A stretch of 64,000 bases of DNA from JACVRN01 sp036389255 (GCA_036389255.1 DASVQI010000041.1:248001-312000); one strand, 5' to 3'; shown: positions 44,981 through 54,299, counted from the stretch's first letter. Notes: generated by a model from the letters alone, not told the origin. A program made the numbers and translations.

Positions 44981-47392
44981 ATGTTTAGGATTGAAAAGGC
45001 TGCGGTGCTGGGCGCTGGCACTATGGGAGCGCAGATTGCCGCGCATCTGGCGAACGCAAACATCCCGACCGTACTGCTTGACATAGTCCCCCGCGACCTC
45101 TTGCCCGAAGAAGAGAAGAAGGGCTTGACGTTGGAGTCGAAAGAGGTGCGCAGCCGGATTGCGCGCGCAGGGCTTGAGGCCGCCAAAAAGGCCAAGCCTG
45201 CCGCCTTCTTCACTTCGGACGCGGCCCAACTGGTGACGGTCGGAAACTTCGACGACGACATGGCGAAGTTGAAGGACTGCGACCTCATCATAGAAGCCGT
45301 GGTAGAGAATCTTGACATCAAGCGCAGCCTCTACGAGCGCGTCGAGCAGCATCGTCGTCCCGGCTCAATCGTGGCTTCGAACACGAGCGGCATTCCGATT
45401 CACCTTCTGGCCGAAGGCCGCTCGGATGATTTCCGCGCGCACTTCCTCGGCGTGCATTTCTTCAACCCGCCGCGATACCTGCATCTGGTGGAGATAATCC
45501 GCACGGAGTGGACTAAGCCGGAAGTCTCCTGCGCGATGTTCGGTTTTCTGGACAGCCGATTGGGGAAGGGCGTCGTGCCCGCCAAAGACCGCCCGAACTT
45601 TATAGCCAACCGCATAGGCACCTTCGGCGCGCTCGTCACCATCAAGGCGATGCTCGAAGACGGCTACACGATTGAGGAAGTGGACAAGATTACGGGGCAG
45701 GCTGCCGGGCGTCCGAAGACTGCTACGTTCCGCACCTTTGACCTTGTGGGCTTGGATGTCTTCGGCCACGTCGTGAAGAACCTTTACGAGAATCTGCCGG
45801 AAGACGAAGAGCGGGATGTCTTCATCGCGCCGGAATTTCTAGGGCAGATGATTGGGCGCGGCTGGCTGGGCAACAAGACCAAAGGCGGCTTCTACAAGAG
45901 GCAGAAGGGCGAGGGAGAGAAGCAGGAGATTTGGACTCTGGACGTAGCTTCGCTCGAATATCGCCCGGCGGGGAAAGTTAAGCTGCCCGCGCTCGACATG
46001 GCGAAGAACATAGAGAATTTGCCGGAGCGCCTACGCACGCTCATGTGGGGCAAAGACCGCGTCGGAGCTTTTCTATGGAAGACCTCTTCGCGCACTTTTC
46101 GCTACGCAGCCAACCGCATCCCGGAGATAGCCGACACGATTGTCGAAGTTGACCGCGCTCTGAAATGGGGCTTCGGTTGGGAGCAGGGCGTCTTTGAAAC
46201 ATGGGACGCCATCGGCCTTGAAAAGTCGGTCGAGCGAATGCGAGCCGAAGGCCAGCCCGTGCCGGAAAACGTCGAGCGAATGCTTGAAGCGGGCGCGACC
46301 GCGTTTTACAAGACCGAGAACGGCCAGAGGTTCTATTTCGACTTCGCTTCCGGCGAGTACGTGCCCGAGGGCGACCGCCCCGGCGTCATCGTTCTCAAAT
46401 CCGTCAAGGAGCGCACCGGCGTAATTAAGAAGAATAGCGGGGCGAGCTTGATTGATTTAGGCGACGGCGTGGCTTGCCTTGAGTTTCATTCAAAGATGAA
46501 TGCCATAGGCGGCGACACCCTCCAGATGATTAAGTTCGCCATAACTGAGGTCGAGAAGAACTTCGAAGGATTGGTCGTAGGCAATCAGGGGACAAACTTT
46601 TCAGTCGGCGCGAACCTGATGCTGCTGCTTCTGGAAGCGCAGGAAGAGAACTGGGAAGACATAGACATGTCCATACGTGCTTTCCAGAACAGTGTCATGA
46701 GCCTGCGCTATTCGGCCAAGCCCGTGGTGGTCGCGCCCTTTCAGATGACCTTCGGCGGAGGCTGCGAGATGGTGCTGCACGCAGACCGCGCGCGAGCCGC
46801 CGCAGAGACTTACATTGGATTGGTAGAGGTCGGCGTCGGGCTCATCCCCGCCGGAGCAGGGACGAAGGAGATGCTGGTGCGCGCCATGGATTCGATTCCT
46901 AAGGGCGTCTCGGACGCAGACCCCTTCCCCTTCGTCAAACGAATCTTCGAGACGATTGCCATGGCCAAGGTCGCCACCTCTGCCGAAGAGGCACGCGCCT
47001 TCGGATTCTTAACCGGGGACGACACAGTCTCAATGAATTCCGCGCGCCTGATTGCGGACGCCAAGCAGGAGGTGCTGGCGCTGGCTTCCACCGGGTACGT
47101 CGAGCCGCAGCCGCGCACGGACATTCTGGCGCTGGGGCAATCCGCGCTCGCAACTATTAAGCTAGGCATTCACCAGATGAAGCGCGGCGGCTTCATCAGC
47201 GATTACGACGCGGTCATCGGAGAGCGCCTCGCGCGCATCTTAACAGGCGGCGACCTTAATCATCCGACCAGAGTGTCGGAGCAATATCTTTTAGACCTTG
47301 AGCGCGAAGCGTTCCTCTCCCTGTGCGGCGAGCGCAAGACACAGGAGCGCATAGGCCACATGCTCAAGACCGGCAAACCGTTAAGAAATTAG
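44981..47392 (+). CDS. fadN: 3-hydroxyacyl-CoA dehydrogenase/enoyl-CoA hydratase (FadN-like)
   Basis: 803 residues. The dehydrogenase comes first (AVLGAGTMGAQIAAHLA NAD fold, then HFFNPPRYLHLVEII with the catalytic His) and the crotonase domain last (GTNFSVGANLMLLL oxyanion loop, GGGCEMVLHADRA and YIGLVEVGVGLIPAGAG with the two Glu). This order is that of Bacillus FadN, opposite to E. coli FadB. It performs hydration and oxidation steps of beta-oxidation. First gene of fadN-fadA-fadE; its stop codon runs into a 9-nt-unit palindrome. Confidence 0.95.
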   Translation: MFRIEKAAVLGAGTMGAQIAAHLANANIPTVLLDIVPRDLLPEEEKKGLTLESKEVRSRIARAGLEAAKKAKPAAFFTSDAAQLVTVGNFDDDMAKLKDCDLIIEAVVENLDIKRSLYERVEQHRRPGSIVASNTSGIPIHLLAEGRSDDFRAHFLGVHFFNPPRYLHLVEIIRTEWTKPEVSCAMFGFLDSRLGKGVVPAKDRPNFIANRIGTFGALVTIKAMLEDGYTIEEVDKITGQAAGRPKTATFRTFDLVGLDVFGHVVKNLYENLPEDEERDVFIAPEFLGQMIGRGWLGNKTKGGFYKRQKGEGEKQEIWTLDVASLEYRPAGKVKLPALDMAKNIENLPERLRTLMWGKDRVGAFLWKTSSRTFRYAANRIPEIADTIVEVDRALKWGFGWEQGVFETWDAIGLEKSVERMRAEGQPVPENVERMLEAGATAFYKTENGQRFYFDFASGEYVPEGDRPGVIVLKSVKERTGVIKKNSGASLIDLGDGVACLEFHSKMNAIGGDTLQMIKFAITEVEKNFEGLVVGNQGTNFSVGANLMLLLLEAQEENWEDIDMSIRAFQNSVMSLRYSAKPVVVAPFQMTFGGGCEMVLHADRARAAAETYIGLVEVGVGLIPAGAGTKEMLVRAMDSIPKGVSDADPFPFVKRIFETIAMAKVATSAEEARAFGFLTGDDTVSMNSARLIADAKQEVLALASTGYVEPQPRTDILALGQSALATIKLGIHQMKRGGFISDYDAVIGERLARILTGGDLNHPTRVSEQYLLDLEREAFLSLCGERKTQERIGHMLKTGKPLRN

Positions 47393-47484
47393 TCCGGAGA
47401 GTCTTGAGAGTCCAGAGAGTCTGTAGAGAAAAGAAGGTCGTTTCGACTCTCCAGACTCTCCAGACTCTCTAGACTCTACAGACT
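47391..47484. repeat. Palindrome of AGTCNNNAG 9-nt units (fadN-fadA gap)
   Basis: The left arm has four consecutive 9-nt units (AGTCCGGAG, AGTCTTGAG, AGTCCAGAG, AGTCTGTAG); the right arm has four units in reverse complement (AGTCTGTAG, AGTCTAGAG, AGTCTGGAG, AGTCTGGAG). The first unit overlaps the fadN stop codon. Confidence 0.88.
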
Positions 47485-47493
47485 GAGGTATCA

Positions 47494-48675
47494 ATGATGA
47501 GAGAAGCAGTTGTTGTGTCGGCCGTGAGGACGGCTGTGGGGCGTGCGCCGAAGGGAACCTTGAAGGATACGCGGCCCGACGAGATGGGCGCGGCGGCGAT
47601 TCGTGAGGCAATGGCGCGAGTCGAAGGCTTGAAGCCGGAGGACATTGAAGACGTTGTGATGGGCTGCGCCATGCCAGAGGCGGAGCAGGGGATGAACGTG
47701 GCCCGCGTGGCTGCGATTCGCGCCGGGCTTCCGGTGGAAACCTCCGCCATGACCATCAATCGCTTCTGCTCGTCGGGGCTGCAATCAATCGCTATCGTGG
47801 CGGACAGAATCCGCGCGGGCGGAATTGACGCTGCCATCGCGGGCGGCCTTGAAACGATGTCCATGATTCCGATGGGAGGGCACATCATCCGCCCGAATCC
47901 CTATCTGGTTGACCACTACCCGGACTTCTATCTGAACATGGGGCTGGCCACGGAGAACGTCGCGCGCAAGTACGAGATTTCGCGCGAGGAGCAGGACGCG
48001 TTCGCCGCACGCTCGCACGAGCGCGCCGCGCGTGCCATAGACGAGGGCAAGTTCAGGGACGAGGTTGTGCCGCTCACTGTGACTTTTGAAGAGCTGGATG
48101 AGAAGGGACGTAAGCAGCGCCGTGAAGTTCTCTTTCAGGAGGACGAAGGCGTCAGGCGCGACACGAGCGCCGAAGTGCTGGCGAAACTCAAGCCCGCCTT
48201 TCATGCTAAAGGAACTATCACGGCTGGCAATGCTTCGCAGATGTCGGACGGCGCGGCGGCTGTCGTTCTGATGTCTGAGGAGCGTGCGCGCGAAATCGGG
48301 GCGAAGCCACTGGCCCGTTTCGTAGCCTACGCCACGGCCGGATGCCCGCCCGAAGAGATGGGCATAGGCCCCGTCTTCGCCATCCCGAAAGCCTTGAAGA
48401 TGGCCGGGCTCAGCCTTGACCAGATTGATGTCATAGAACTCAACGAAGCCTTCGCCGCGCAGAGCCTAGCCGTCATCAAGGAGCTTGGACTTGACGCGGA
48501 GAAGGTGAACGTCAACGGCGGTGCAATCGCGCTCGGTCACCCGCTTGGCTGCACCGGAGCGAAGCTGACGGCGAGCATCCTGCGCGAGCTTGAGCGAAGA
48601 GACGGGCGCTACGGAATGGTGACTATGTGCGTCGGCGGCGGCATGGGCGCGGCCGGAATCTTTGAAAGAATGTAA
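47494..48675 (+). CDS. fadA: Acetyl-CoA C-acyltransferase (3-ketoacyl-CoA thiolase)
   Basis: 393 residues. Thiolase catalytic residues: nucleophilic Cys in NRFCSSGLQS (about 91), His in NGGAIALGHPLGCTGAK (about 349) and Cys in MCVGGGMGAAG (about 380). It cleaves 3-ketoacyl-CoA to acetyl-CoA. ATG at 47494 (or 47497) with TGAGGT upstream, right after the repeat arm. Second gene of the FadR-controlled operon. Confidence 0.95.
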   Translation: MMREAVVVSAVRTAVGRAPKGTLKDTRPDEMGAAAIREAMARVEGLKPEDIEDVVMGCAMPEAEQGMNVARVAAIRAGLPVETSAMTINRFCSSGLQSIAIVADRIRAGGIDAAIAGGLETMSMIPMGGHIIRPNPYLVDHYPDFYLNMGLATENVARKYEISREEQDAFAARSHERAARAIDEGKFRDEVVPLTVTFEELDEKGRKQRREVLFQEDEGVRRDTSAEVLAKLKPAFHAKGTITAGNASQMSDGAAAVVLMSEERAREIGAKPLARFVAYATAGCPPEEMGIGPVFAIPKALKMAGLSLDQIDVIELNEAFAAQSLAVIKELGLDAEKVNVNGGAIALGHPLGCTGAKLTASILRELERRDGRYGMVTMCVGGGMGAAGIFERM

Positions 48676-48709
48676 ATAGCTGATTGCTTACCTGAAAGGA
48701 GCAGACCTT

Positions 48710-50497
48710 ATGGCAGCCGTAGTCGAAGAGAAACAGATTATTAAGGGCGGGAGCTTTTTGATTGAAGAGGTGACGCCGGAGCAGGTTTTCACGCCGGAGG
48801 ATTTCACAGAAGAGCATCACATGATTGCCGAGACGAGCCGGCAGTTTATGGACAACGAGGTGAACCCGCGCCTCGAAGAGCTTGAGAATCACGACTGGAA
48901 GCTGGCGCGAGAGCTTGTGCAGAAGGGCGCTGAGCTTGGCCTTATCAGCGTCAACGTGCCTGAAGAGTACGGCGGTCTTGCCCTTGACCAGACGAGCGGC
49001 GCGCTCGTTGGCGAGAACCTGGGGCGCGTGGCCTCGTTCGCCACGACCATGGGCGCGCAGAGCGGCATAGGCTTGCTTCCGATTCTCTACTACGGCACGG
49101 AAGAGGCCAAGCAGAAGTACATTCCGAAGATTATCACGGGCGAGCTAATCACGGCTTATGCTCTGACGGAAGCCGGTTCCGGCTCGGACGCGCTGGCCGC
49201 CAAAGCTACCGCGCGCTTGAGCGAGGACGGGACGCACTACATCCTGAACGGCGAGAAGATGTGGATTACCAACGGCGGCTTCGCGGACGTCTTCGTGGTC
49301 TTCGCCAAGGTGGACGGCGACAAGTTCACGGGCTTTATAGTTGAAAGACAGGAAGGACTGACCTCCGGCGCGGACGAGCACAAGATGGGCATCAAGGGCT
49401 CTTCGACAACCGCGCTGGTGCTTCAGGATGTCAAAGCGCCTCTTGAGAATGTGCTGGGCGAAGTCGGCAAGGGGCACAAGATTGCCTTCAACATTCTGAA
49501 CATAGGGCGCTTCAAACTGGGCGCGATGTGCAACGGCGGCATGAAGCTTATGATTTCCGAAGCCGTCTCTTATGCCAACGAGCGTCACCAGTTCGGCAAG
49601 CCCATCTCATCTTTCGGCGCAATCAAGCACAAGCTGGCCGAGATGGCCGTCAAGACATGGGTCGGAGAATCCATGACCTATCGCACGCTCGGGCTCATAG
49701 AGTCGGCAATTGAAGCCACTGCCGATGCGTCTGACCCGGAATCCAAGCTCCGGGCGATTGAAGAGTACGCAGCCGAATGCTCCATCATCAAAGTCGCGCT
49801 CTCCGAGTATTGCAGCTATGTCGCGGACGAGATGGTTCAGATTTACGGCGGCTACGGTTATTCGGCCGACTATCCTGCGGAGCGCGCCTACAGGGATTCG
49901 CGCATCAACCGCATCTTCGAGGGGACGAACGAAATCAACCGCATGCTCATTCCGGGCATGCTCATGAAGCGCGCAATGACCGGCCAGCTCGCTCTCCTGC
50001 CCGCCGCGCAGAAGCTGATGGAAGAGGTGCTGTCACCTTCCATGGCGAGCTTCGATGAGGACGAAGAGCTGCTGGCGACAGAGATGAAGCTGGCGCGGAA
50101 CTCCAAGAAGGTCGCGCTGATGACGCTCGGCACGGCCGCGCAGAAGTACATGATGGGGCTGGCGGAGCAGCAGGAAATCCTGATTGGCATAGCCGACATC
50201 ATCATGGACACTTTCGCCATGGAGTCGGCAATCCTGCGCGCGCAGAAGCTCGCTGCCGCGAAGGGCGAAGAGGCCGCCTCGCGCTACATAGACATGACGC
50301 GAGTCTTCTGTAACGACGCCGTGGAGCGCATAGAAGCCAACGCCAAGAACATGCTCGCGGCCATGAGTGAAGGCGACGAGCTTCGCACCATGCTGGCCGC
50401 GCTTCGACGCTTCACCAAGTGGACGCCCGTGAATACCATCAGTGCGCGCCAGCGCATCGCGGACGCCCTGATTAAGGCGAACAAGTACGTTTACTAA
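48710..50497 (+). CDS. fadE: Acyl-CoA dehydrogenase with C-terminal extension (FadE-like)
   Basis: 595 residues. FAD and substrate motifs: YALTEAGSGSDALA, MWITNGGFADVF, NERHQFGKPISSFG, and the catalytic Glu block YRDSRINRIFEGTNEINRML. The last about 190 residues are a helical extension as in Bacillus FadE and VLCAD-like enzymes. It carries out the first, FAD-dependent step of beta-oxidation. GAAAGGAG upstream; 34 nt after fadA. Third operon gene, followed by a second AGTCNNNAG palindrome. Confidence 0.94.
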   Translation: MAAVVEEKQIIKGGSFLIEEVTPEQVFTPEDFTEEHHMIAETSRQFMDNEVNPRLEELENHDWKLARELVQKGAELGLISVNVPEEYGGLALDQTSGALVGENLGRVASFATTMGAQSGIGLLPILYYGTEEAKQKYIPKIITGELITAYALTEAGSGSDALAAKATARLSEDGTHYILNGEKMWITNGGFADVFVVFAKVDGDKFTGFIVERQEGLTSGADEHKMGIKGSSTTALVLQDVKAPLENVLGEVGKGHKIAFNILNIGRFKLGAMCNGGMKLMISEAVSYANERHQFGKPISSFGAIKHKLAEMAVKTWVGESMTYRTLGLIESAIEATADASDPESKLRAIEEYAAECSIIKVALSEYCSYVADEMVQIYGGYGYSADYPAERAYRDSRINRIFEGTNEINRMLIPGMLMKRAMTGQLALLPAAQKLMEEVLSPSMASFDEDEELLATEMKLARNSKKVALMTLGTAAQKYMMGLAEQQEILIGIADIIMDTFAMESAILRAQKLAAAKGEEAASRYIDMTRVFCNDAVERIEANAKNMLAAMSEGDELRTMLAALRRFTKWTPVNTISARQRIADALIKANKYVY

Positions 50498-50501
50498 ATA
50501 G

Positions 50502-50594
50502 AGTCCGGAGAGTCTGTAGAGTCCTGAGAGTCCAGAGAGTCAAATATACTTTCTTTCTCTCCGGACTCTACAGACTCTCCGGACTCTCCAGACT
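50502..50594. repeat. Palindrome of AGTCNNNAG 9-nt units (fadE-MBL gap)
   Basis: Left arm units AGTCCGGAG, AGTCTGTAG, AGTCCTGAG, AGTCCAGAG; right arm, reverse-complemented, AGTCTGGAG, AGTCCGGAG, AGTCTGTAG, AGTCCGGAG. It ends four bases before the ATG of the next gene. Second copy of the element at 47391-47484. Confidence 0.88.
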
Positions 50595-50598
50595 CGTC

Positions 50599-51552
50599 AT
50601 GCGCATCATTCCCATCTCGGTTCCGACGCCCTTTTACGTAGGGCCCGTCAATTGCTACCTCATAGCGGAAGACCCCGTTACCTTGATTGACACGGGGCCG
50701 AAGACGCGCGAGGCCGTCGCGGCTCTTCACGAAGGCTTGAGAAATGCGCGCATACGCCCCTCAGACATTCGGCGCATAGTGCTGACGCACGCGCACGAAG
50801 ACCACTGCGGGCTGGCCCGGAGCTTGCGCGATGAGGCCAAGGATGCCGAGATACTCGTACACGGCTGGGAGACGGGGCATCGCGTGGGAAGGCTGGAATA
50901 CACAGAGCATCGCACGCTGCTGGTGCGGGCAGGCGTGCCGGATGATGAGATAGAAGCTATGCGGCGCATGTACGAAGGCGTGCGCGAGCTTGCCGATGCT
51001 TTGGCGGACGACGAGTACAGCGAGATTGTGGACGAAGAAGAGCTTGAGTTCGAGACAGGAGCCTTGCGCGTAGTTCACACGCCGGGACACACGCCCGGCT
51101 CCTGCTCTTTTCTCAGAGAAGCAGACCGGACGTTGATAGCCGGTGACTGCGTCTTAAAGCGCATCACGCCGAACCCAGTGCTTTCGCCCGACCCCGTAGA
51201 CCCGTCGCGCCGCTTCCGCTCTCTGGCAGAATACATGGTGAGCCTTGCGCGCATACGCAGCTTCGCGCCCACGCTCGTCTACGGCGGGCACGGCGAGGCC
51301 GTCAACGATTACGAGGAGCTTTTCCACCGCTACGTGCGCGCCATACAGGAGCGACAAACGGAGGTCGTGCGGCTCGTTCCCAAGCAGGGCGCGACGGCTT
51401 GGGACATCTCACGCGAGCTGTTCCCCGGCGCGGACGATGTGCATCGCTTCCTTGCCACCTCGGAAACGGTCGCGCACCTTGACCTTGCTCAGTCCGAGGG
51501 AAAGCTTGCGGTGGAGATAAGCGACGGGCGAGAAGTTTATCGCAAGGCGTAA
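50599..51552 (+). CDS. MBL-fold metallohydrolase with C-terminal winged helix
   Basis: 317 residues. Zinc ligands: LTHAHEDHCGLA (HxHxDH), HTPGHTPGSC (third His) and LIAGDCVLK (bridging Asp), with a late His in YGGHGEAV. The C-terminal about 65 residues resemble the winged-helix of LACTB2-type proteins. Hydroxyacylglutathione hydrolase-like or RNA-processing roles occur in the group; specificity is unknown. The ATG follows the palindrome arm by four bases and lacks a Shine-Dalgarno, so expression may depend on the fad transcript. Confidence 0.9.
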   Translation: MRIIPISVPTPFYVGPVNCYLIAEDPVTLIDTGPKTREAVAALHEGLRNARIRPSDIRRIVLTHAHEDHCGLARSLRDEAKDAEILVHGWETGHRVGRLEYTEHRTLLVRAGVPDDEIEAMRRMYEGVRELADALADDEYSEIVDEEELEFETGALRVVHTPGHTPGSCSFLREADRTLIAGDCVLKRITPNPVLSPDPVDPSRRFRSLAEYMVSLARIRSFAPTLVYGGHGEAVNDYEELFHRYVRAIQERQTEVVRLVPKQGATAWDISRELFPGADDVHRFLATSETVAHLDLAQSEGKLAVEISDGREVYRKA

Positions 51553-51574
51553 GAAGTTATTCGCTCAAAAAAAT

Positions 51575-51619
51575 AGAAGCGGCGAGGCTGTATCAAACAG
51601 TCTCTCCGCTTCTCTTTTT
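51575..51619. terminator. Hairpin terminator between MBL and E1 genes
   Basis: Stem AGAAGCGG-CGAG with CTCT-CCGCTTCT, then CTTTTTG on the plus strand and an A-run on the other side, serving both converging genes. Confidence 0.8.
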
Positions 51620-51647
51620 GCCCGTAGCTGCGTGAGGCGTCTTGTGG

Positions 51648-53765
51648 TTAATAGCTGTAAAGTTCTGTGATTGCGCGTGCCACGTCTTGGGATTGCGGTA
51701 GTATCGCGTCCTCAAGCTGCGGGGCGTAGGCTACGAAAGTGTCCAGCGCAGCGACGCGACGAACCGGTGCGTCCAGATACTCGAACAACTCGTCCGAGAT
51801 GCGCGCTGCTATCTCTGCTCCGTAGCCCCATGAGAGAGAATCTTCGTGGGCGACTATCACCTTGTTGGTCTTCTTGACGGTGGCTGTGATTGCGTCCCAG
51901 TCGTAGGGGCTCAAAGTGCGCAGGTCAATAACTTCCACGTTGATGCCCTGCTGCTCTGCCTGCTTGGCCGCGACCAGCGAGCGCTGCACCAGAGCGCCGT
52001 AAGTGATGATGGAAAGGTCTGTGCCTTCTCTCACGCGATTGGCCTTGCCGAAGGGAATCATGAAATTGTCGCCCGGGTACATGCTCTTGTTGTAAGCCTG
52101 TCTATAAAGATGCTTGTGCTCAAGGAAGAGCACGGGGTCGTCGCATCTGATGGCCGTGCGCAGCAGTCCGTTGGCGTCCAGCGCCGTCGCCGGATAAACG
52201 ACGCGCAGGCCCGGAATGTGCGTGAAGAGGGTCGAGCCCGACTGCGAGTGATAGACCGCGCCGCCCTTTAGATAGCCGCCCACGGGGCAGCGAATCACCA
52301 GGGGGCATTTCCAGTCGCCTCCCGAACGCCAGCGCATCAGCGCCAGCTCGTTTCTGATTTGATGATAAGCGGGCCAGATGTAGTCGAAGAACTGAATCTC
52401 AACGACGGGCTTCAAGCCCCTTGTCGCCATGCCTACGGCGCGGCCTACGATGTTGGCTTCGGCCAGTGGCGAGTTGAAGACGCGCGCCGCCCCGAACTTT
52501 CTTTGCAGGTTGGCCGTGACCTTGAAGACGCCGCCCTTGCCTTTAACTTTCTCCAAGTACTGCTCGCGCGAAACGTCCGCCACGTCTTCACCGAAGACGA
52601 CAATCCTTGGGTCGCGCTCCATCTCTTCGTGCATGCAGCGATTGATGAGGTCAACCATCGTTCCCTGATTGCCTGAAAGCTCCGCGCCCTCTTCGGTGTC
52701 AAACTCCTTCGAGGTCGGGTCAACTTCAGGCGAGTAGATGAAGTGAGTGGCCGTCTCGGGCGCGGGCTGCGGGCTGGCTAGAGCTAAATCGGTCGCTTCA
52801 TTAACTTCTCTGTCAACGTCATCCTTAATCTTCTGCAACTGCTCCTGCGTGACGAAGCCTTCGTCAACCAGCAGAGCGCCGAAGCGCTTGATGGGGTCGC
52901 GCTCGGCGTCGCTCGTTCTCTCTTCGTCCGGGCGATAGAGCTTCTCGTCGTCCGACAAAGAATGTGAATAAGGACGAATCACCTTCGCGTGAACGAGCGC
53001 CACGCCTTTGCGCCCACGGCAATAGTCAACCGCTCGCCTCATGGTTTCGAGCGATTCGATGGGGTCTGTGCCGTCGCACTTCTGAATGTAGAGATTGGGG
53101 AAGCCTTCGACGAGTTTCGAGACATCGCCGCCTGCCGTCTGAACTTCCACCGGGACGCTGATGGCGTAGCCGTTGTCTTCAATCAGAAACAGAACCGGCA
53201 GCTTCAGGTTACAGGCCGTGTTCAGTGCCTCCCAGAACTCGCCCTCGCTCGTCGTGCCGTCCCCGGCGGAGCAATAGACGACTTCGTCCGCGTGGAAATT
53301 CTCAGCCTTCGCTTTGAGCTCTTCTATAAGCTGAACGCGATAGCCAGCCTCAGCGCAGCCCACGGACTGTAGAAACTGCGTGCCCGTCGGAGATGACTGC
53401 GAAACGATGTTCAGCCTTTTATGGCCCCAGTGCGAAGGCATCTGACGGCCGTGAGAGTTCGGGTCGCTTTCAGCGCCCACGGCTGAAAGCAGTTGTTCGA
53501 GCGGCGTCATGCCGAGTTGCAGGCAGAGAGCGCGGTCTCTGTAGTAAGGGTAGAACCAATCATAGCCGGGCTTGAGCGCCATCCCGGCCGCCACCAGCAC
53601 GGCCTCGTGCCCCGCGCCCGAAATCTGAAAGAAGATTTTGTTCTGTCCCTTGAGCAGAATCTCTTTGTCATCAACACGCCGCGACATGTACATGGTGCGG
53701 TAGATAGCGACCATCTCTTCGCTATTCAACCCGTGATACTCTCGCGTCTTCAATTCAGTCGCCAT
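51648..53765 (-). CDS. Fused E1 alpha-beta subunit of a branched-chain 2-oxoacid dehydrogenase
   Basis: 705 residues. The N-terminal half is E1 alpha: RVDDKEILLKGQNKIFFQISGAGHEA (seen as ILLKGQNKIFF and GAGHEAVLVAAG), thiamine-diphosphate motif GDGTTSEGEFWEALN...DNGYAIS. The C-terminal half (from about 370) is E1 beta: VVFGEDVADVS, EANIVGRAVGMATRGLKPVVEIQFFDY (seen as GMATRGLKPVVEIQF) and IGHEDS-like VIVAHEDSLSWG. It decarboxylates branched 2-oxo acids and acylates E2 lipoyl groups. E2 and E3 are not in the window. GGAGATG precedes the ATG. The adjacent acyl-CoA dehydrogenase supports leucine/isoleucine/valine catabolism. Confidence 0.94.
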   Translation of the reverse strand: MATELKTREYHGLNSEEMVAIYRTMYMSRRVDDKEILLKGQNKIFFQISGAGHEAVLVAAGMALKPGYDWFYPYYRDRALCLQLGMTPLEQLLSAVGAESDPNSHGRQMPSHWGHKRLNIVSQSSPTGTQFLQSVGCAEAGYRVQLIEELKAKAENFHADEVVYCSAGDGTTSEGEFWEALNTACNLKLPVLFLIEDNGYAISVPVEVQTAGGDVSKLVEGFPNLYIQKCDGTDPIESLETMRRAVDYCRGRKGVALVHAKVIRPYSHSLSDDEKLYRPDEERTSDAERDPIKRFGALLVDEGFVTQEQLQKIKDDVDREVNEATDLALASPQPAPETATHFIYSPEVDPTSKEFDTEEGAELSGNQGTMVDLINRCMHEEMERDPRIVVFGEDVADVSREQYLEKVKGKGGVFKVTANLQRKFGAARVFNSPLAEANIVGRAVGMATRGLKPVVEIQFFDYIWPAYHQIRNELALMRWRSGGDWKCPLVIRCPVGGYLKGGAVYHSQSGSTLFTHIPGLRVVYPATALDANGLLRTAIRCDDPVLFLEHKHLYRQAYNKSMYPGDNFMIPFGKANRVREGTDLSIITYGALVQRSLVAAKQAEQQGINVEVIDLRTLSPYDWDAITATVKKTNKVIVAHEDSLSWGYGAEIAARISDELFEYLDAPVRRVAALDTFVAYAPQLEDAILPQSQDVARAITELYSY

Positions 53766-53959
53766 CTCGTCACATCTCCTAAGTGATATACGTCTGTTAT
53801 CGGCTCCTGCCCTTCATCGAAGTGACAGCGCACGGCATCACGAACCTGCTCTCTCAAGTGGTCTAGGTCGTCTGCCTCAGTGAAGATAGATGAGCCAAGA
53901 GCGCGAGCCGTGTAGCCGCCTTCGGGTGCATCCTCTACAAGAAAAATTATCTCATCCAT
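53750..53959 (-). CDS. HicB-like small protein
   Basis: 69 residues with the HicB/UPF0150 half-fold: EIIFLVEDAPEGGYTARALG then SIFTEADDLDHLREQVRDAV and CHFDEGQ. No HicA toxin is adjacent. It overlaps the E1 start by 16 nt. Proteins of this family are often labelled '2-oxoisovalerate dehydrogenase' in databases, and here one truly adjoins that enzyme. A regulatory or partner role is possible; an orphan antitoxin is the alternative. Confidence 0.82.
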   Translation of the reverse strand: MDEIIFLVEDAPEGGYTARALGSSIFTEADDLDHLREQVRDAVRCHFDEGQEPITDVYHLGDVTRWRLN

Positions 53960-53968
53960 CTTGATAGC

Positions 53969-54289
53969 TTAATCCTCGTACTCCGATGAGAGAGTAAATC
54001 TGTAGTCTTCAGCCATGGAAGGGTGGCCGTGCGATTCGGCGGCGAGGATGCCCTGCTCGAAAGCCTTACGAGCGTCCTCTCGACGGCCGACTTTCTCGTA
54101 CGCCCGCGCGAGCATCCCGTAAGCCGCGCCTTCATCGTCCGCTCGCTGTAGATAGTCGGTGAGCGCCGCTATGGCTTCATCGTAACGCTCCGCCTTCAGA
54201 TATTCGTTCGCCAGCCCGAAGCGTACCATTGTATTCTCCGGGTCGGATTCCAGCATCTGCCGGAATGTCTCTATGCGTGTCGCTGCCAT
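53969..54289 (-). CDS. TPR-repeat protein
   Basis: 106 residues from ATG 54289 with AAGGT seven bases upstream (the frame is open to 54343 inside the neighbouring gene). Two to three TPR units: NTMVRFGLANEYLKAERYDEAIAALTDYLQ (as FGLANEYLKAERYDEAIAAL) and GAAYGMLARAYEKVGRREDARKAFEQGI. A protein-interaction scaffold, presumably for the surrounding catabolic enzymes. Ten bases separate it from the upstream acyl-CoA dehydrogenase and nine from the HicB-like gene, so all are in one operon. Confidence 0.85.
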   Translation of the reverse strand: MAATRIETFRQMLESDPENTMVRFGLANEYLKAERYDEAIAALTDYLQRADDEGAAYGMLARAYEKVGRREDARKAFEQGILAAESHGHPSMAEDYRFTLSSEYED

Positions 54290-54299
54290 TAGTCGTACC

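Noticed and set aside
47391..50594. CRISPR array from the regular AGTCNNNAG units
   Set aside because: Units are 9 nt with no spacers and are arranged as inverted arms, so it is not a CRISPR.
53750..54289. HicB-like gene plus TPR gene as a toxin-antitoxin module
   Set aside because: The TPR protein has no toxin features and no HicA-like RNA-binding domain is nearby.
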